From NCBI GenBank assembly GCA_964019425.1, contig OZ025805.1:906001-970000 (forward strand): 64,000 nucleotides of DNA, in the 5' to 3' direction. This document shows, piece after piece, positions 1 through 10,628 of the stretch (position 1 is its first letter; each line of letters starts with the position of its first letter). A program made the translations under genes and the position numbers. This stretch comes from Flectonema sp. DT1601. Its lineage: Eukaryota; Euglenozoa; Diplonemea; Diplonemida; Diplonemidae. The notes under the pieces were generated by a model. It had not been told where the DNA came from. It did no database searches and saw only the letters and a list, made by a program, of their open reading frames with translations.

Positions 1-761
1 AGCTGTTCATGCTATATTTCTGTTGTCTTTATTTTCAAGATATTTTTATTCGCTCAAATGATTTAAGTAGTGATGAATGCACTCTGTAAGGCTTGTGTTC
101 ATGGCTCTTCATTTTACTCTCTCACAGCGGTGTCTTATTGTATTACAGTTAGACTCATGTTTTTACTTACAATTTAGGAATAGTACCTTTTTCCTTCCCT
201 CTCTGATTTTTTTTGTCGGTAGCTAACAATAGCTTTTTTTAGGGGAGTGAAATACTGCAGTGAGCATTGTAATTGTTTGAGTATCGGTAGCAATGGAGTG
301 AAGTTAATTCATCCGAAGCTACTGAGTTACCTGCTTATACTTCTCATGTTATACTGCAATGTTGGATACATTCTGACGCATTTTTTCCTCGAGATTGTCG
401 TTGAACGCTGCTGTCTTTTTTCTCTTTTCGTCTCTCTGTTTAGACTGTTATATGTCTATGAAAGAATTGTTTTAGGTGGAGGAAATTTTGTCGCTGTGTC
501 TCTCTTGTAGCCAAGCTTGCTACGTTGATTTTGTTAATTTTGAAACTAAGATTAACGAAATCTCGATTCCAATATGAGCAGTGAAAGGTTTAGTTATTTA
601 ATCATTGTAATTCATTATAACTTAAGTATCATACAAAATATGTTCCGTGGTTTCTGTCCAAATCAACGATCAAATTAGAGGGTGTCGTTGAACACTGATA
701 TTTCTTACTTCGTGATTCTCGCTACTTAATATTACTCTTAATAGTTTATCTAACATCAAAT
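1..761 (+). repeat. Spacer repeat upstream of array gene 1 (left end cut by window)
   Basis: This matches bases 6175-6935 and the other array spacers almost base for base, so the window opens inside the tandem array and at least one more copy probably lies to the left. The last stretch holds a 13-codon open frame (640-678, MFRGFCPNQRSN) that is a decayed copy of the start of the gene at 41842. A candidate splice acceptor AG lies at 743-744, 17 bases before the ATG of gene 1. The conserved 87-codon frame at 247-510 has no ATG start and is not taken as a gene. Confidence 0.9.
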
Positions 762-3700
762 ATGATATATTCAATCGCTGTTATCCTCACATTGGCTCTT
801 TCTCAAAGGCCGTGTGATTCGTACGGGAATCTGAGAAGCTGCAGAAGAGCAGTGTGTCCTGATCTTTCTACTCAACAATGTACTTGGATTAGAACTACGA
901 GGGAGTGTAAATGTGTGAAACCTTCTTGTGATGACTTCTCGACTCCAACTACTTGTCACACATCTAATTGCCCAGACCAGGATGATCGTCAATGCATCTG
1001 GATTAATAACGGATGTACTTGCAACACTGATCCAAGAACCTGTTCGGAAATTTCAACTCGTGCATCTTGTCAGACATCTCATTGCCCAGACCAGGATGAT
1101 CGTCAATGCATCTGGATTAATAACGGATGTACTTGCAACACTGATCCAAGAACCTGTTCGGAAATTTCAACTCGTGCATCTTGTCAGACATCTCATTGCC
1201 CAGACCAGGATGATCGTCAATGCATCTGGATTAATAACGGATGTACTTGCAACACTGATCCGAGAACCTGTTCAGAAATTTCAACTCAAGCTTTTTGTCA
1301 AAGCTCTAATTGCCCAGACCAAGATGATCGTCAATGCATCTGGATTAATAACGGATGTACTTGCAACACTGATCCAAGAACCTGTTCGGAAATTTCAACT
1401 CGTGCATCTTGTCAGACATCTCATTGCCCAGACCAGGATGATCGTCAATGCATCTGGATTAATAACGGATGTACTTGCAACACTGATCCAAGAACCTGTT
1501 CGGAAATTTCAACTCGTGCATCTTGTCAGACATCACATTGCCCAGACCAGGATGATCGTCAATGCATCTGGATTAATAACGGATGTACTTGCAACACTGA
1601 TCCGAGAACCTGTTCAGAAATTTCAACTCAAGCTTTTTGTCAAAGCTCTAATTGCCCAGACCAAGATGATCGTCAATGCATCTGGATTAATAACGGATGT
1701 ACTTGCAACACTGATCCAAGAACCTGTTCGGAAATTTCAACTCGTGCATCTTGTCAGACATCTCATTGCCCAGACCAGGATGATCGTCAATGTATCTGGA
1801 TTAATAACGGATGTACTTGCAACAAGGATCCAAGAACCTGTTCCGACATCTCAACTCAAGCTGTTTGTCAAAGCTCTAATTGCCCAGACCAGGATGATCG
1901 TCAATGCATCTGGATTAATAACGGATGTACTTGCAACAAGGATCCAAGAACTTGTTCCGACATCTCAACTCAAGCTGTTTGTCAAAGCTCTAATTGCCCA
2001 GACCAGGATGATCGTCAATGCATCTGGATTAACAACGGATGTACTTGCAACAAGGATCCAAGAACCTGTTCTGACATCTCAACTCAAGCTGTTTGTCAAA
2101 GCTCTAATTGCCCAGACCAGGATGATCGTCAATGTATCTGGATTAATAACGGATGTACTTGCAACAAGGATCCAAGAACCTGTTCTGACATCTCAACTCA
2201 AGCTGTTTGTCAAAGCTCTAATTGCCCAGACCAGGATGATCGTCAATGTATCTGGATTAACAACGGATGTACTTGCAACAAGGATCCAAGAACCTGTTCT
2301 GACATCTCAACTCAAGCTGTTTGTCAAAGCTCTAATTGCCCAGACCAGGATGATCGTCAATGCATCTGGATTAACAACGGATGTACTTGCAACAAGGATC
2401 CAAGAACCTGTTCTGACATCTCAACTCAAGCTGTTTGTCAAAGCTCTAATTGCCCAGACCAGGATGATCGTCAATGTATCTGGATTAACAACGGATGTAC
2501 TTGCAACAAGGATCCAAGAACCTGTTCTGACATCTCAACTCAAGCTGTTTGTCAAAGCTCTAATTGCCCAGACCAGGATGATCGTCAATGCATCTGGATT
2601 AATAACGGATGTACTTGCAACAAGGATCCAAGAACCTGTTCTGACATCTCAACTCAAGCTGTTTGTCAAAGCTCTAATTGCCCAGACCAGGATGATCGTC
2701 AATGCATCTGGATTAACAACGGATGTACTTGCAACAAGGATCCAAGAACCTGTTCTGACATCTCAACTCAAGCTGCTTGTCAAAGCTCTAATTGCCCAGA
2801 CCAGGATGATCGTCAATGCATCTGGATTAATAACGGATGTACTTGCAACAAGGATCCAAGAACCTGTTCTGACATCTCAACTCAAGCTGTTTGTCAAAGC
2901 TCTAATTGCCCAGACCAGGATGATCGTCAATGCATCTGGATTAATAACGGATGTACTTGCAACAAGGATCCAAGAACCTGTTCTGACATCTCAACTCAAG
3001 CTGTTTGTCAAAGCTCTAATTGCCCAGACCAGGATGATCGTCAATGCATCTGGATTAACAACGGATGTACTTGCAACAAGGATCCAAGAACCTGTTCTGA
3101 CATCTCAACTCAAGCTGCTTGTCAAAGCTCTAATTGCCCAGACCAGGATGATCGTCAATGTATCTGGATTAATAACGGATGTACTTGCAACAAGGATCCA
3201 AGAACCTGTTCCGACATCTCAACTCAAGCTGTTTGTCAAAGCTCTAATTGCCCAGACCAGGATGATCGTCAATGCATCTGGATTAATAACGGATGTACTT
3301 GCAACAAGGATCCAAGAACCTGTTCTGACATCTCAACTCAAGCTGTTTGTCAAAGCTCTAATTGCCCAGACCAGGATGATCGTCAATGCATCTGGATTAA
3401 TAACGGATGTACTTGCAACAAGGATCCAAGAACCTGTTCTGACATCTCAACTCAAGCTGCTTGTCAAAGCTCTAATTGCCCAGACCAGGATGATCGTCAA
3501 TGCATCTGGATTAATAACGGATGTACTTGCAACAAGGATCCAAGAACCTGTTCTGACATCTCAACTCAAGCTGCTTGTCAAAGCTCTAATTGCCCAGACC
3601 AGGATGATCGTCAATGCATCTGGATTAACAACGGATGTACTTGCAACAAGGATCCAAGAACCTGTTCCGACATCTCAACTCAAGCTGTTTGTCAAAGCTC

Positions 3701-6050
3701 TAATTGCCCAGACCAGGATGATCGTCAATGCATCTGGATTAATAACGGATGTACTTGCAACAAGGATCCAAGAACCTGTTCCGACATCTCAACTCAAGCT
3801 GTTTGTCAAAGCTCTAATTGCCCAGACCAGGATGATCGTCAATGCATCTGGATTAATAACGGATGTACTTGCAACAAGGATCCAAGAAACTGTTCTGACA
3901 TCTCAACTCAAGCTGTTTGTCAAAGCTCTAATTGCCCAGACCAGGATGATCGTCAATGCATCTGGATTAACAACGGATGTACTTGCAACAAGGATCCAAG
4001 AACCTGTTCTGACATCTCAACTCAAGCTGCTTGTCAAAGCTCTAATTGCCCAGACCAGGATGATCGTCAATGCATCTGGATTAATAACGGATGTACTTGC
4101 AACAAGGATCCAAGAACTTGTTCCGACATCTCAACTCAAGCTGTTTGTCAAAGCTCTAATTGCCCAGACCAGGATGATCGTCAATGCATCTGGATTAACA
4201 ACGGATGTACTTGCAACAAGGATCCAAGAACCTGTTCTGACATCTCAACTCAAGCTGTTTGTCAAAGCTCTAATTGCCCAGACCAGGATGATCGTCAATG
4301 CATCTGGATTAATAACGGATGTACTTGCAACAAGGATCCAAGAACTTGTTCTGACATCTCAACTCAAGCTGTTTGTCAAAGCTCTAATTGCCCAGACCAG
4401 GATGATCGTCAATGCATCTGGATTAATAACGGATGTACTTGCAACAAGGATCCAAGAACCTGTTCTGACATCTCAACTCAAGCTGTTTGTCAAAGCTCTA
4501 ATTGCCCAGACCAGGATGATCGTCAATGCATCTGGATTAACAACGGATGTACTTGCAACAAAGATCCAAGAACCTGTTCTGACATCTCAACTCAAGCTGT
4601 TTGTCAAAGCTCTAATTGCCCAGACCAGGATGATCGTCAATGCATCTGGATTAATAACGGATGTACTTGCAACAAGGATCCAAGAACTTGTTCTGACATC
4701 TCAACTCAAGCTGTTTGTCAAAGCTCTAATTGCCCAGACCAGGATGATCGTCAATGCATCTGGATTAATAACGGATGTACTTGCAACAAGGATCCAAGAA
4801 CTTGTTCCGACATCTCAACTCAAGCTGTTTGTCAAAGCTCTAATTGCCCGGACCAGGATGATCGTCAATGCATCTGGATTAATAACGGATGTACTTGCAA
4901 CAAGGATCCAAGAACTTGTTCCGACATCTCAACTCAAGCTGTTTGTCAAAGCTCTAATTGCCCAGACCAGGATGATCGTCAATGCATCTGGATTAACAAC
5001 GGATGTACTTGCAACAAGGATCCAAGAACCTGTTCTGACATCTCAACTCAAGCTGCTTGTCAAAGCTCTAATTGCCCAGACCAGGATGATCGTCAATGCA
5101 TCTGGATTAATAACGGATGTACTTGCAACAAGGATCCAAGAACTTGTTCCGACATCTCAACTCAAGCTGTTTGTCAAAGCTCTAATTGCCCAGACCAGGA
5201 TGATCGTCAATGCATCTGGATTAATAACGGATGTACTTGCAACAAGGATCCAAGAACCTGTTCTGACATCTCAACTCAAGCTGTTTGTCAAAGCTCTAAT
5301 TGCCCAGACCAGGATGATCGTCAATGCATCTGGATTAATAACGGATGTACTTGCAACAAGGATCCAAGAACTTGTTCCGACATCTCAACTCAAGCTGTTT
5401 GTCAAAGCTCTAATTGCCCAGACCAGGATGATCGTCAATGCATCTGGATTAATAACGGATGTACTTGCAACAAGGATCCAAGAACCTGTTCTGACATCTC
5501 AACTCAAGCTGTTTGTCAAAGCTCTAATTGCCCAGACCAGGATGATCGTCAATGCATCTGGATTAATAACGGATGTACTTGCAACAAGGATCCAAGAACT
5601 TGTTCTGACATCTCAACTCAAGCTGTTTGTCAAAGCTCTAATTGCCCAGACCAGGATGATCGTCAATGCATCTGGATTAATAACGGATGTACTTGCAACA
5701 AGGATCCAAGAACCTGTTCTGACATCTCAACTCAAACTGTTTGTCAAAGCTCTAATTGCCCAGACCAGGATGATCGTCAATGCATCTGGATTAATAACGG
5801 ATGTACTTGCAACAAGGATCCAAGAACCTGTTCTGACATCTCAACTCAAGCTGTTTGTCAAAGCTCTAATTGCCCAGACCAGGATGATCGTCAATGCATC
5901 TGGATTAATAACGGATGTACTTGCAACAAGGATCCAAGAACCTGTTCTGACATCTCAACTCAAGCTGTTTGTCAAAGCTCTAATTGCCCAGACCAGGATG
6001 ATCGTCGGTGTGTCTGGAGTGAAGTTGGGTGTACTTGCCGATTGATTTAG
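762..6050 (+). CDS. Giant secreted six-cysteine repeat protein, array gene 1 (1762 aa)
   Basis: I do not recognise the family. Residues 1-15 (MIYSIAVILTLALSQ) form a signal peptide. Two divergent six-Cys units follow (residues 16-89), then 43 canonical 38-residue units and a C-terminal cap ending VGCTCRLI. The canonical spacing is C-x8-C-x4-C-x7-C-x6-C-x-C, with a constant CPDQDDRQC core followed by IWINNGC. The first seven canonical units are of 'T type' (CNTDPRTCSEISTRAS or QAF) in an RAS-RAS-QAF pattern repeated twice. From about base 1825 all units are 'K type' (CNKDPRTCSDISTQA). There is no transmembrane segment or GPI signal, so export as a disulfide-rich structural or coat protein is the likeliest role (inference). 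The start is the first ATG after the acceptor AG at 743-744. Confidence 0.9.
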   Translation: MIYSIAVILTLALSQRPCDSYGNLRSCRRAVCPDLSTQQCTWIRTTRECKCVKPSCDDFSTPTTCHTSNCPDQDDRQCIWINNGCTCNTDPRTCSEISTRASCQTSHCPDQDDRQCIWINNGCTCNTDPRTCSEISTRASCQTSHCPDQDDRQCIWINNGCTCNTDPRTCSEISTQAFCQSSNCPDQDDRQCIWINNGCTCNTDPRTCSEISTRASCQTSHCPDQDDRQCIWINNGCTCNTDPRTCSEISTRASCQTSHCPDQDDRQCIWINNGCTCNTDPRTCSEISTQAFCQSSNCPDQDDRQCIWINNGCTCNTDPRTCSEISTRASCQTSHCPDQDDRQCIWINNGCTCNKDPRTCSDISTQAVCQSSNCPDQDDRQCIWINNGCTCNKDPRTCSDISTQAVCQSSNCPDQDDRQCIWINNGCTCNKDPRTCSDISTQAVCQSSNCPDQDDRQCIWINNGCTCNKDPRTCSDISTQAVCQSSNCPDQDDRQCIWINNGCTCNKDPRTCSDISTQAVCQSSNCPDQDDRQCIWINNGCTCNKDPRTCSDISTQAVCQSSNCPDQDDRQCIWINNGCTCNKDPRTCSDISTQAVCQSSNCPDQDDRQCIWINNGCTCNKDPRTCSDISTQAVCQSSNCPDQDDRQCIWINNGCTCNKDPRTCSDISTQAACQSSNCPDQDDRQCIWINNGCTCNKDPRTCSDISTQAVCQSSNCPDQDDRQCIWINNGCTCNKDPRTCSDISTQAVCQSSNCPDQDDRQCIWINNGCTCNKDPRTCSDISTQAACQSSNCPDQDDRQCIWINNGCTCNKDPRTCSDISTQAVCQSSNCPDQDDRQCIWINNGCTCNKDPRTCSDISTQAVCQSSNCPDQDDRQCIWINNGCTCNKDPRTCSDISTQAACQSSNCPDQDDRQCIWINNGCTCNKDPRTCSDISTQAACQSSNCPDQDDRQCIWINNGCTCNKDPRTCSDISTQAVCQSSNCPDQDDRQCIWINNGCTCNKDPRTCSDISTQAVCQSSNCPDQDDRQCIWINNGCTCNKDPRNCSDISTQAVCQSSNCPDQDDRQCIWINNGCTCNKDPRTCSDISTQAACQSSNCPDQDDRQCIWINNGCTCNKDPRTCSDISTQAVCQSSNCPDQDDRQCIWINNGCTCNKDPRTCSDISTQAVCQSSNCPDQDDRQCIWINNGCTCNKDPRTCSDISTQAVCQSSNCPDQDDRQCIWINNGCTCNKDPRTCSDISTQAVCQSSNCPDQDDRQCIWINNGCTCNKDPRTCSDISTQAVCQSSNCPDQDDRQCIWINNGCTCNKDPRTCSDISTQAVCQSSNCPDQDDRQCIWINNGCTCNKDPRTCSDISTQAVCQSSNCPDQDDRQCIWINNGCTCNKDPRTCSDISTQAVCQSSNCPDQDDRQCIWINNGCTCNKDPRTCSDISTQAACQSSNCPDQDDRQCIWINNGCTCNKDPRTCSDISTQAVCQSSNCPDQDDRQCIWINNGCTCNKDPRTCSDISTQAVCQSSNCPDQDDRQCIWINNGCTCNKDPRTCSDISTQAVCQSSNCPDQDDRQCIWINNGCTCNKDPRTCSDISTQAVCQSSNCPDQDDRQCIWINNGCTCNKDPRTCSDISTQAVCQSSNCPDQDDRQCIWINNGCTCNKDPRTCSDISTQTVCQSSNCPDQDDRQCIWINNGCTCNKDPRTCSDISTQAVCQSSNCPDQDDRQCIWINNGCTCNKDPRTCSDISTQAVCQSSNCPDQDDRRCVWSEVGCTCRLI

Positions 6051-6935
6051 TCAGCGGTATATTCTTCGTCGTTTTAACAAATTATGATTTAAAAAGAATA
6101 CTCTTGAAGATTGTAAAGTAGATGAAGATGTTTCTCTTTGTATACTTCAATGAGTGTTTCAGATAGTTATGCGAAGCTGTTCATGCTATATTTCTGTTGT
6201 CTTTATTTTCAAGATATTTTTATTCGCTCAAATGATTTAAGTAGTGATGAATGCACTCTGTAAGGCTTGTGTTCATGGCTCTTCATTTTACTCTCTCACA
6301 GCGGTGTCTTATTGTATTACATTTAGACTCATGTTTTTACTTACAATTTAGGAATAGTACCTTTTTCCTTCCCTCTCTGATTTTTTTTGTCGGTAGCTAA
6401 CAATAGCTTTTTTTAGGGGAGTGAAATACTGCAGTGAGCATTGTAATTGTTTGAGTATCGGTAGCAATGGAGTGAAGTTAATTCATCCGAAGCTACTGAG
6501 TTACCTGCTTATACTTCTCATGTTATACTGCAATGTTGGATACATTCTGACGCATTTTTTCCTCGAGATTGTCGTTGAACGCTGCTGTCTTTTTTCTCTT
6601 TTCCTCTCTCTGTTTAGACTGTTATATGTCTATGAAAGAATTGTTTTATGTGGAGGAAATTTTGTCGCTGTGTCTCTCTTGTAGCCAAGCTTGCTACGTT
6701 GATTTTGTTAATTTTGAAACTAAGATTAACGAAATCTCTATTCCAATATGAGCAGTGAAAGGTTTAGTTATTTAATCATTGTAATTCATTATAACTTAAG
6801 TATCATACAAAATATGTTCCGTGGTTTCTGTCCAAATCAACGATCAAATTAGAGGGTGTCGTTGAACACTGATATTTCTTACTTCGTGATTCTCGCTACT
6901 TAATATTACGCTTAATAGTTTATCTAACATCAAAT
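6051..6935 (+). repeat. Array spacer between genes 1 and 2 (885 bp)
   Basis: It contains the 3' flank of the preceding gene, pyrimidine-rich stretches, and the decayed 13-codon copy of the start of gene 41842 at 6814-6852. Small differences (ATTTAG instead of AGTTAG, TTTTATGTGG, ATTACGC) are shared only with the spacer at 21381-22265, as expected from block duplication. Confidence 0.88.
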
Positions 6936-9900
6936 ATGATATATTCAATCGCTGTTATCCTCACATTGGCTCTTTCTCAAAGGCCGTGTGATTCGTACGG
7001 GAATCTGAGAAGCTGCAGAAGAGCAGTGTGTCCTGATCTTTCTACTCAACAATGTACTTGGATTAGAACTACGAGGGAGTGTAAATGTGTGAAACCTTCT
7101 TGTGATGACTTCTCGACTCCAACTACTTGTCAAACATCTAATTGCCCAGACCAGGATGATCGTCAATGCATCTGGATTAATAACGGATGTACTTGCAACA
7201 AGGATCCAAGAACCTGTTCTGACATCTCAACTCAAGCTGTTTGTCAAAGCTCTAATTGCCCAGACCAGGATGATCGTCAATGCATCTGGATTAATAACGG
7301 ATGTACTTGCAACAAGGATCCAAGAACCTGTTCCGACATCTCAACTCAAGCTGTTTGTCAAAGCTCTAATTGCCCAGACCAGGATGATCGTCAATGCATC
7401 TGGATTAACAACGGATGTACTTGCAACAAGGATCCAAGAACTTGTTCCGACATCTCAACTCAAGCTGTTTGTCAAAGCTCTAATTGCCCAGACCAGGATG
7501 ATCGTCAATGCATCTGGATTAATAATGGATGTACTTGCAACAAGGATCCAAGAACCTGTTCTGACATCTCAACTCAAGCTACTTGTCAAAGCTCTAATTG
7601 CCCAGACCAGGATGATCGTCAATGCATCTGGATTAACAACGGATGTACTTGCAACAAGGATCCAAGAACTTGTTCCGACATCTCAACTCAAGCTGCTTGT
7701 CAAAGCTCTAATTGCCCAGACCAGGATGATCGTCAATGCATATGGATTAATAACGGATGTACTTGCAACAAGGATCCAAGAACCTGTTCTGACATCTCAA
7801 CTCAAGCTACTTGTCAAAGCTCTAATTGCCCAGACCAGGATGATCGTCAATGCATCTGGATTAACAACGGATGTACTTGCAACAAGGATCCAAGAACCTG
7901 TTCTGACATCTCAACTCAAGCTGTTTGTCAAAGCTCTAATTGCCCAGACCAGGATGATCGTCAATGCATCTGGATTAATAACGGATGTACTTGCAACAAG
8001 GATCCAAGAACCTGTTCCGACATCTCAACTCAAGCTGCTTGTCAAAGCTCTAATTGCCCAGACCAGGATGATCGTCAATGCATCTGGATTAATAACGGAT
8101 GTACTTGCAACAAGGATCCAAGAACCTGTTCTGACATCTCAACTCAAGCTGCTTGTCAAAGCTCTAATTGCCCAGACCAGGATGATCGTCAATGCATCTG
8201 GATTAATAACGGATGTACTTGCAACAAGGATCCAAGAACCTGTTCTGACATCTCAACTCAAGCTGCTTGTCAAAGCTCTAATTGCCCAGACCAGGATGAT
8301 CGTCAATGCATCTGGATTAACAACGGATGTACTTGCAACAAGGATCCAAGAACCTGTTCTGACATCTCAACTCAAGCTGCTTGTCAAAGCTCTAATTGCC
8401 CAGACCAGGATGATCGTCAATGCATCTGGATTAATAACGGATGTACTTGCAACAAGGATCCAAGAACCTGTTCTGACATCTCAACTCAAGCTGTTTGTCA
8501 AAGCTCTAATTGCCCAGACCAGGATGATCGTCAATGCATCTGGATTAATAACGGATGTACTTGCAACAAGGATCCAAGAACCTGTTCCGACATCTCAACT
8601 CAAGCTGTTTGTCAAAGCTCTAATTGCCCAGATCAGGATGATCGTCAATGCATCTGGATTAATAACGGATGTACTTGCAACAAGGATCCAAGAACCTGTT
8701 CCGACATCTCAACTCAAGCTGTTTGTCAAAGCTCTAATTGCCCAGACCAGGATGATCGTCAATGCATCTGGATTAATAACGGATGTACTTGCAACAAGGA
8801 TCCAAGAACCTGTTCTGACATCTCAACTCAAGCTGCTTGTCAAAGCTCTAATTGCCCAGACCAGGATGATCGTCAATGCATCTGGATTAATAACGGATGT
8901 ACTTGCAACAAGGATCCGAGAACCTGTTCCGACATCTCAACTCAAGCTGTTTGTCAAAGCTCTAATTGCCCAGACCAGGATGATCGTCAATGCATCTGGA
9001 TTAATAACGGATGTACTTGCAACAAGGATCCAAGAACCTGTTCCGACATCTCAACTCAAGCTGCTTGTCAAAGCTCTAATTGCCCAGACCAGGATGATCG
9101 TCAATGCATCTGGATTAATAACGGATGTACTTGCAACAAGGATCCAAGAACCTGTTCTGACATCTCAACTCAAGCTGTTTGTCAAAGCTCTAATTGCCCA
9201 GACCAGGATGATCGTCAATGCATCTGGATTAATAACGGATGTACTTGCAACAAGGATCCAAGAACCTGTTCCGACATCTCAACTCAAGCTGTTTGTCAAA
9301 GCTCTAATTGCCCAGACCAGGATGATCGTCAATGCATCTGGATTAATAACGGATGTACTTGCAACAAGGATCCGAGAACCTGTTCCGACATCTCAACTCA
9401 AGCTGTTTGTCAAAGCTCTAATTGCCCAGACCAGGATGATCGTCAATGCATCTGGATTAATAACGGATGTACTTGCAACAAGGATCCAAGAACCTGTTCC
9501 GACATCTCAACTCAAGCTGTTTGTCAAAGCTCTAATTGCCCAGACCAGGATGATCGTCAATGCATCTGGATTAATAACGGATGTACTTGCAACAAGGATC
9601 CAAGAACCTGTTCTGACATCTCAACTCAAGCTGTTTGTCAAAGCTCTAATTGCCCAGACCAGGATGATCGTCAATGCATCTGGATTAATAACGGATGTAC
9701 TTGCAACAAGGATCCGAGAACCTGTTCCGACATCTCAACTCAAGCTGTTTGTCAAAGCTCTAATTGCCCAGACCAGGATGATCGTCAATGCATCTGGATT
9801 AATAACGGATGTACTTGCAACAAGGATCCAAGAACTTGTTCCGACATCTCAACTCAAGCTGTTTGTCAAAGCTCTAATTGCCCAGACCAGGATGATCGTC

Positions 9901-10628
9901 AATGCATCTGGATTAATAACGGATGTACTTGCAACAAGGATCCAAGAACCTGTTCTGACATCTCAACTCAAGCTGCTTGTCAAAGCTCTAATTGCCCAGA
10001 CCAGGATGATCGTCAATGCATCTGGATTAATAACGGATGTACTTGCAACAAGGATCCAAGAACTTGTTCCGACATCTCAACTCAAGCTGTTTGTCAAAGC
10101 TCTAATTGCCCAGACCAGGATGATCGTCAATGTATCTGGATTAATAACGGATGTACTTGCAACAAGGATCCGAGAACCTGTTCCGACATCTCAACTCAAG
10201 CTGTTTGTCAAAGCTCTAATTGCCCAGACCAGGATGATCGTCAATGTATCTGGATTAATAACGGATGTACTTGCAACAAGGATCCAAGAACCTGTTCTGA
10301 CATCTCAACTCAAGCTGTTTGTCAAAGCTCTAATTGCCCAGACCAGGATGATCGTCAATGCATCTGGATTAATAACGGATGTACTTGCAACAAGGATCCA
10401 AGAACCTGTTCTGACATCTCAACTCAAGCTGTTTGTCAAAGCTCTAATTGCCCAGACCAGGATGATCGTCAATGCATCTGGATTAATAACGGATGTACTT
10501 GCAACAAGGATCCAAGAACCTGTTCCGACATCTCAACTCAAGCTGTTTGTCAGAGCTCTAATTGCCCAGACCAGGATGATCGTCGGTGTGTCTGGAGTGA
10601 AGTTGGGTGTACTTGCCGATTGATTTAG
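6936..10628 (+). CDS. Giant secreted six-cysteine repeat protein, array gene 2 (1230 aa)
   Basis: It has the same architecture as gene 1: signal peptide, two divergent N-terminal units, 29 canonical 38-residue units and the RRCVWSEVGC...RLI cap. All canonical units are K type (CNKDPRTCSDISTQA). The residue before the second Cys varies between V, A and T. Most base differences between units are synonymous (CCA/CCG, ACC/ACT, TCT/TCC, AAT/AAC). It is the block-duplication partner of the gene at 22266-25958 (same length) and differs from it mainly over about 9830-10075. Function is unknown; secretion is inferred from the signal peptide. Confidence 0.9.
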   Translation: MIYSIAVILTLALSQRPCDSYGNLRSCRRAVCPDLSTQQCTWIRTTRECKCVKPSCDDFSTPTTCQTSNCPDQDDRQCIWINNGCTCNKDPRTCSDISTQAVCQSSNCPDQDDRQCIWINNGCTCNKDPRTCSDISTQAVCQSSNCPDQDDRQCIWINNGCTCNKDPRTCSDISTQAVCQSSNCPDQDDRQCIWINNGCTCNKDPRTCSDISTQATCQSSNCPDQDDRQCIWINNGCTCNKDPRTCSDISTQAACQSSNCPDQDDRQCIWINNGCTCNKDPRTCSDISTQATCQSSNCPDQDDRQCIWINNGCTCNKDPRTCSDISTQAVCQSSNCPDQDDRQCIWINNGCTCNKDPRTCSDISTQAACQSSNCPDQDDRQCIWINNGCTCNKDPRTCSDISTQAACQSSNCPDQDDRQCIWINNGCTCNKDPRTCSDISTQAACQSSNCPDQDDRQCIWINNGCTCNKDPRTCSDISTQAACQSSNCPDQDDRQCIWINNGCTCNKDPRTCSDISTQAVCQSSNCPDQDDRQCIWINNGCTCNKDPRTCSDISTQAVCQSSNCPDQDDRQCIWINNGCTCNKDPRTCSDISTQAVCQSSNCPDQDDRQCIWINNGCTCNKDPRTCSDISTQAACQSSNCPDQDDRQCIWINNGCTCNKDPRTCSDISTQAVCQSSNCPDQDDRQCIWINNGCTCNKDPRTCSDISTQAACQSSNCPDQDDRQCIWINNGCTCNKDPRTCSDISTQAVCQSSNCPDQDDRQCIWINNGCTCNKDPRTCSDISTQAVCQSSNCPDQDDRQCIWINNGCTCNKDPRTCSDISTQAVCQSSNCPDQDDRQCIWINNGCTCNKDPRTCSDISTQAVCQSSNCPDQDDRQCIWINNGCTCNKDPRTCSDISTQAVCQSSNCPDQDDRQCIWINNGCTCNKDPRTCSDISTQAVCQSSNCPDQDDRQCIWINNGCTCNKDPRTCSDISTQAVCQSSNCPDQDDRQCIWINNGCTCNKDPRTCSDISTQAACQSSNCPDQDDRQCIWINNGCTCNKDPRTCSDISTQAVCQSSNCPDQDDRQCIWINNGCTCNKDPRTCSDISTQAVCQSSNCPDQDDRQCIWINNGCTCNKDPRTCSDISTQAVCQSSNCPDQDDRQCIWINNGCTCNKDPRTCSDISTQAVCQSSNCPDQDDRQCIWINNGCTCNKDPRTCSDISTQAVCQSSNCPDQDDRRCVWSEVGCTCRLI

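Noticed and set aside
247-510. Conserved 87-codon frame in each array spacer
   Set aside because: It has no ATG at its start. It is conserved because the spacer is duplicated, and the changes in the diverged spacers (30195, 41065) do not favour synonymous sites.
771-992. Antisense 73-codon frame at the start of each repeat gene, and 62-codon antisense frames in gene 7
   Set aside because: They lie wholly opposite real coding sequence and repeat only because that sequence does.
928-6045. A second long open frame (up to 2237 codons) through each repeat array in another + frame
   Set aside because: A 114-bp unit without a stop in a second frame keeps that frame open in every copy by itself. 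In gene 7 the same frame is broken repeatedly by ordinary unit variants, and it has no signal peptide or independent start context, so it is a shadow.
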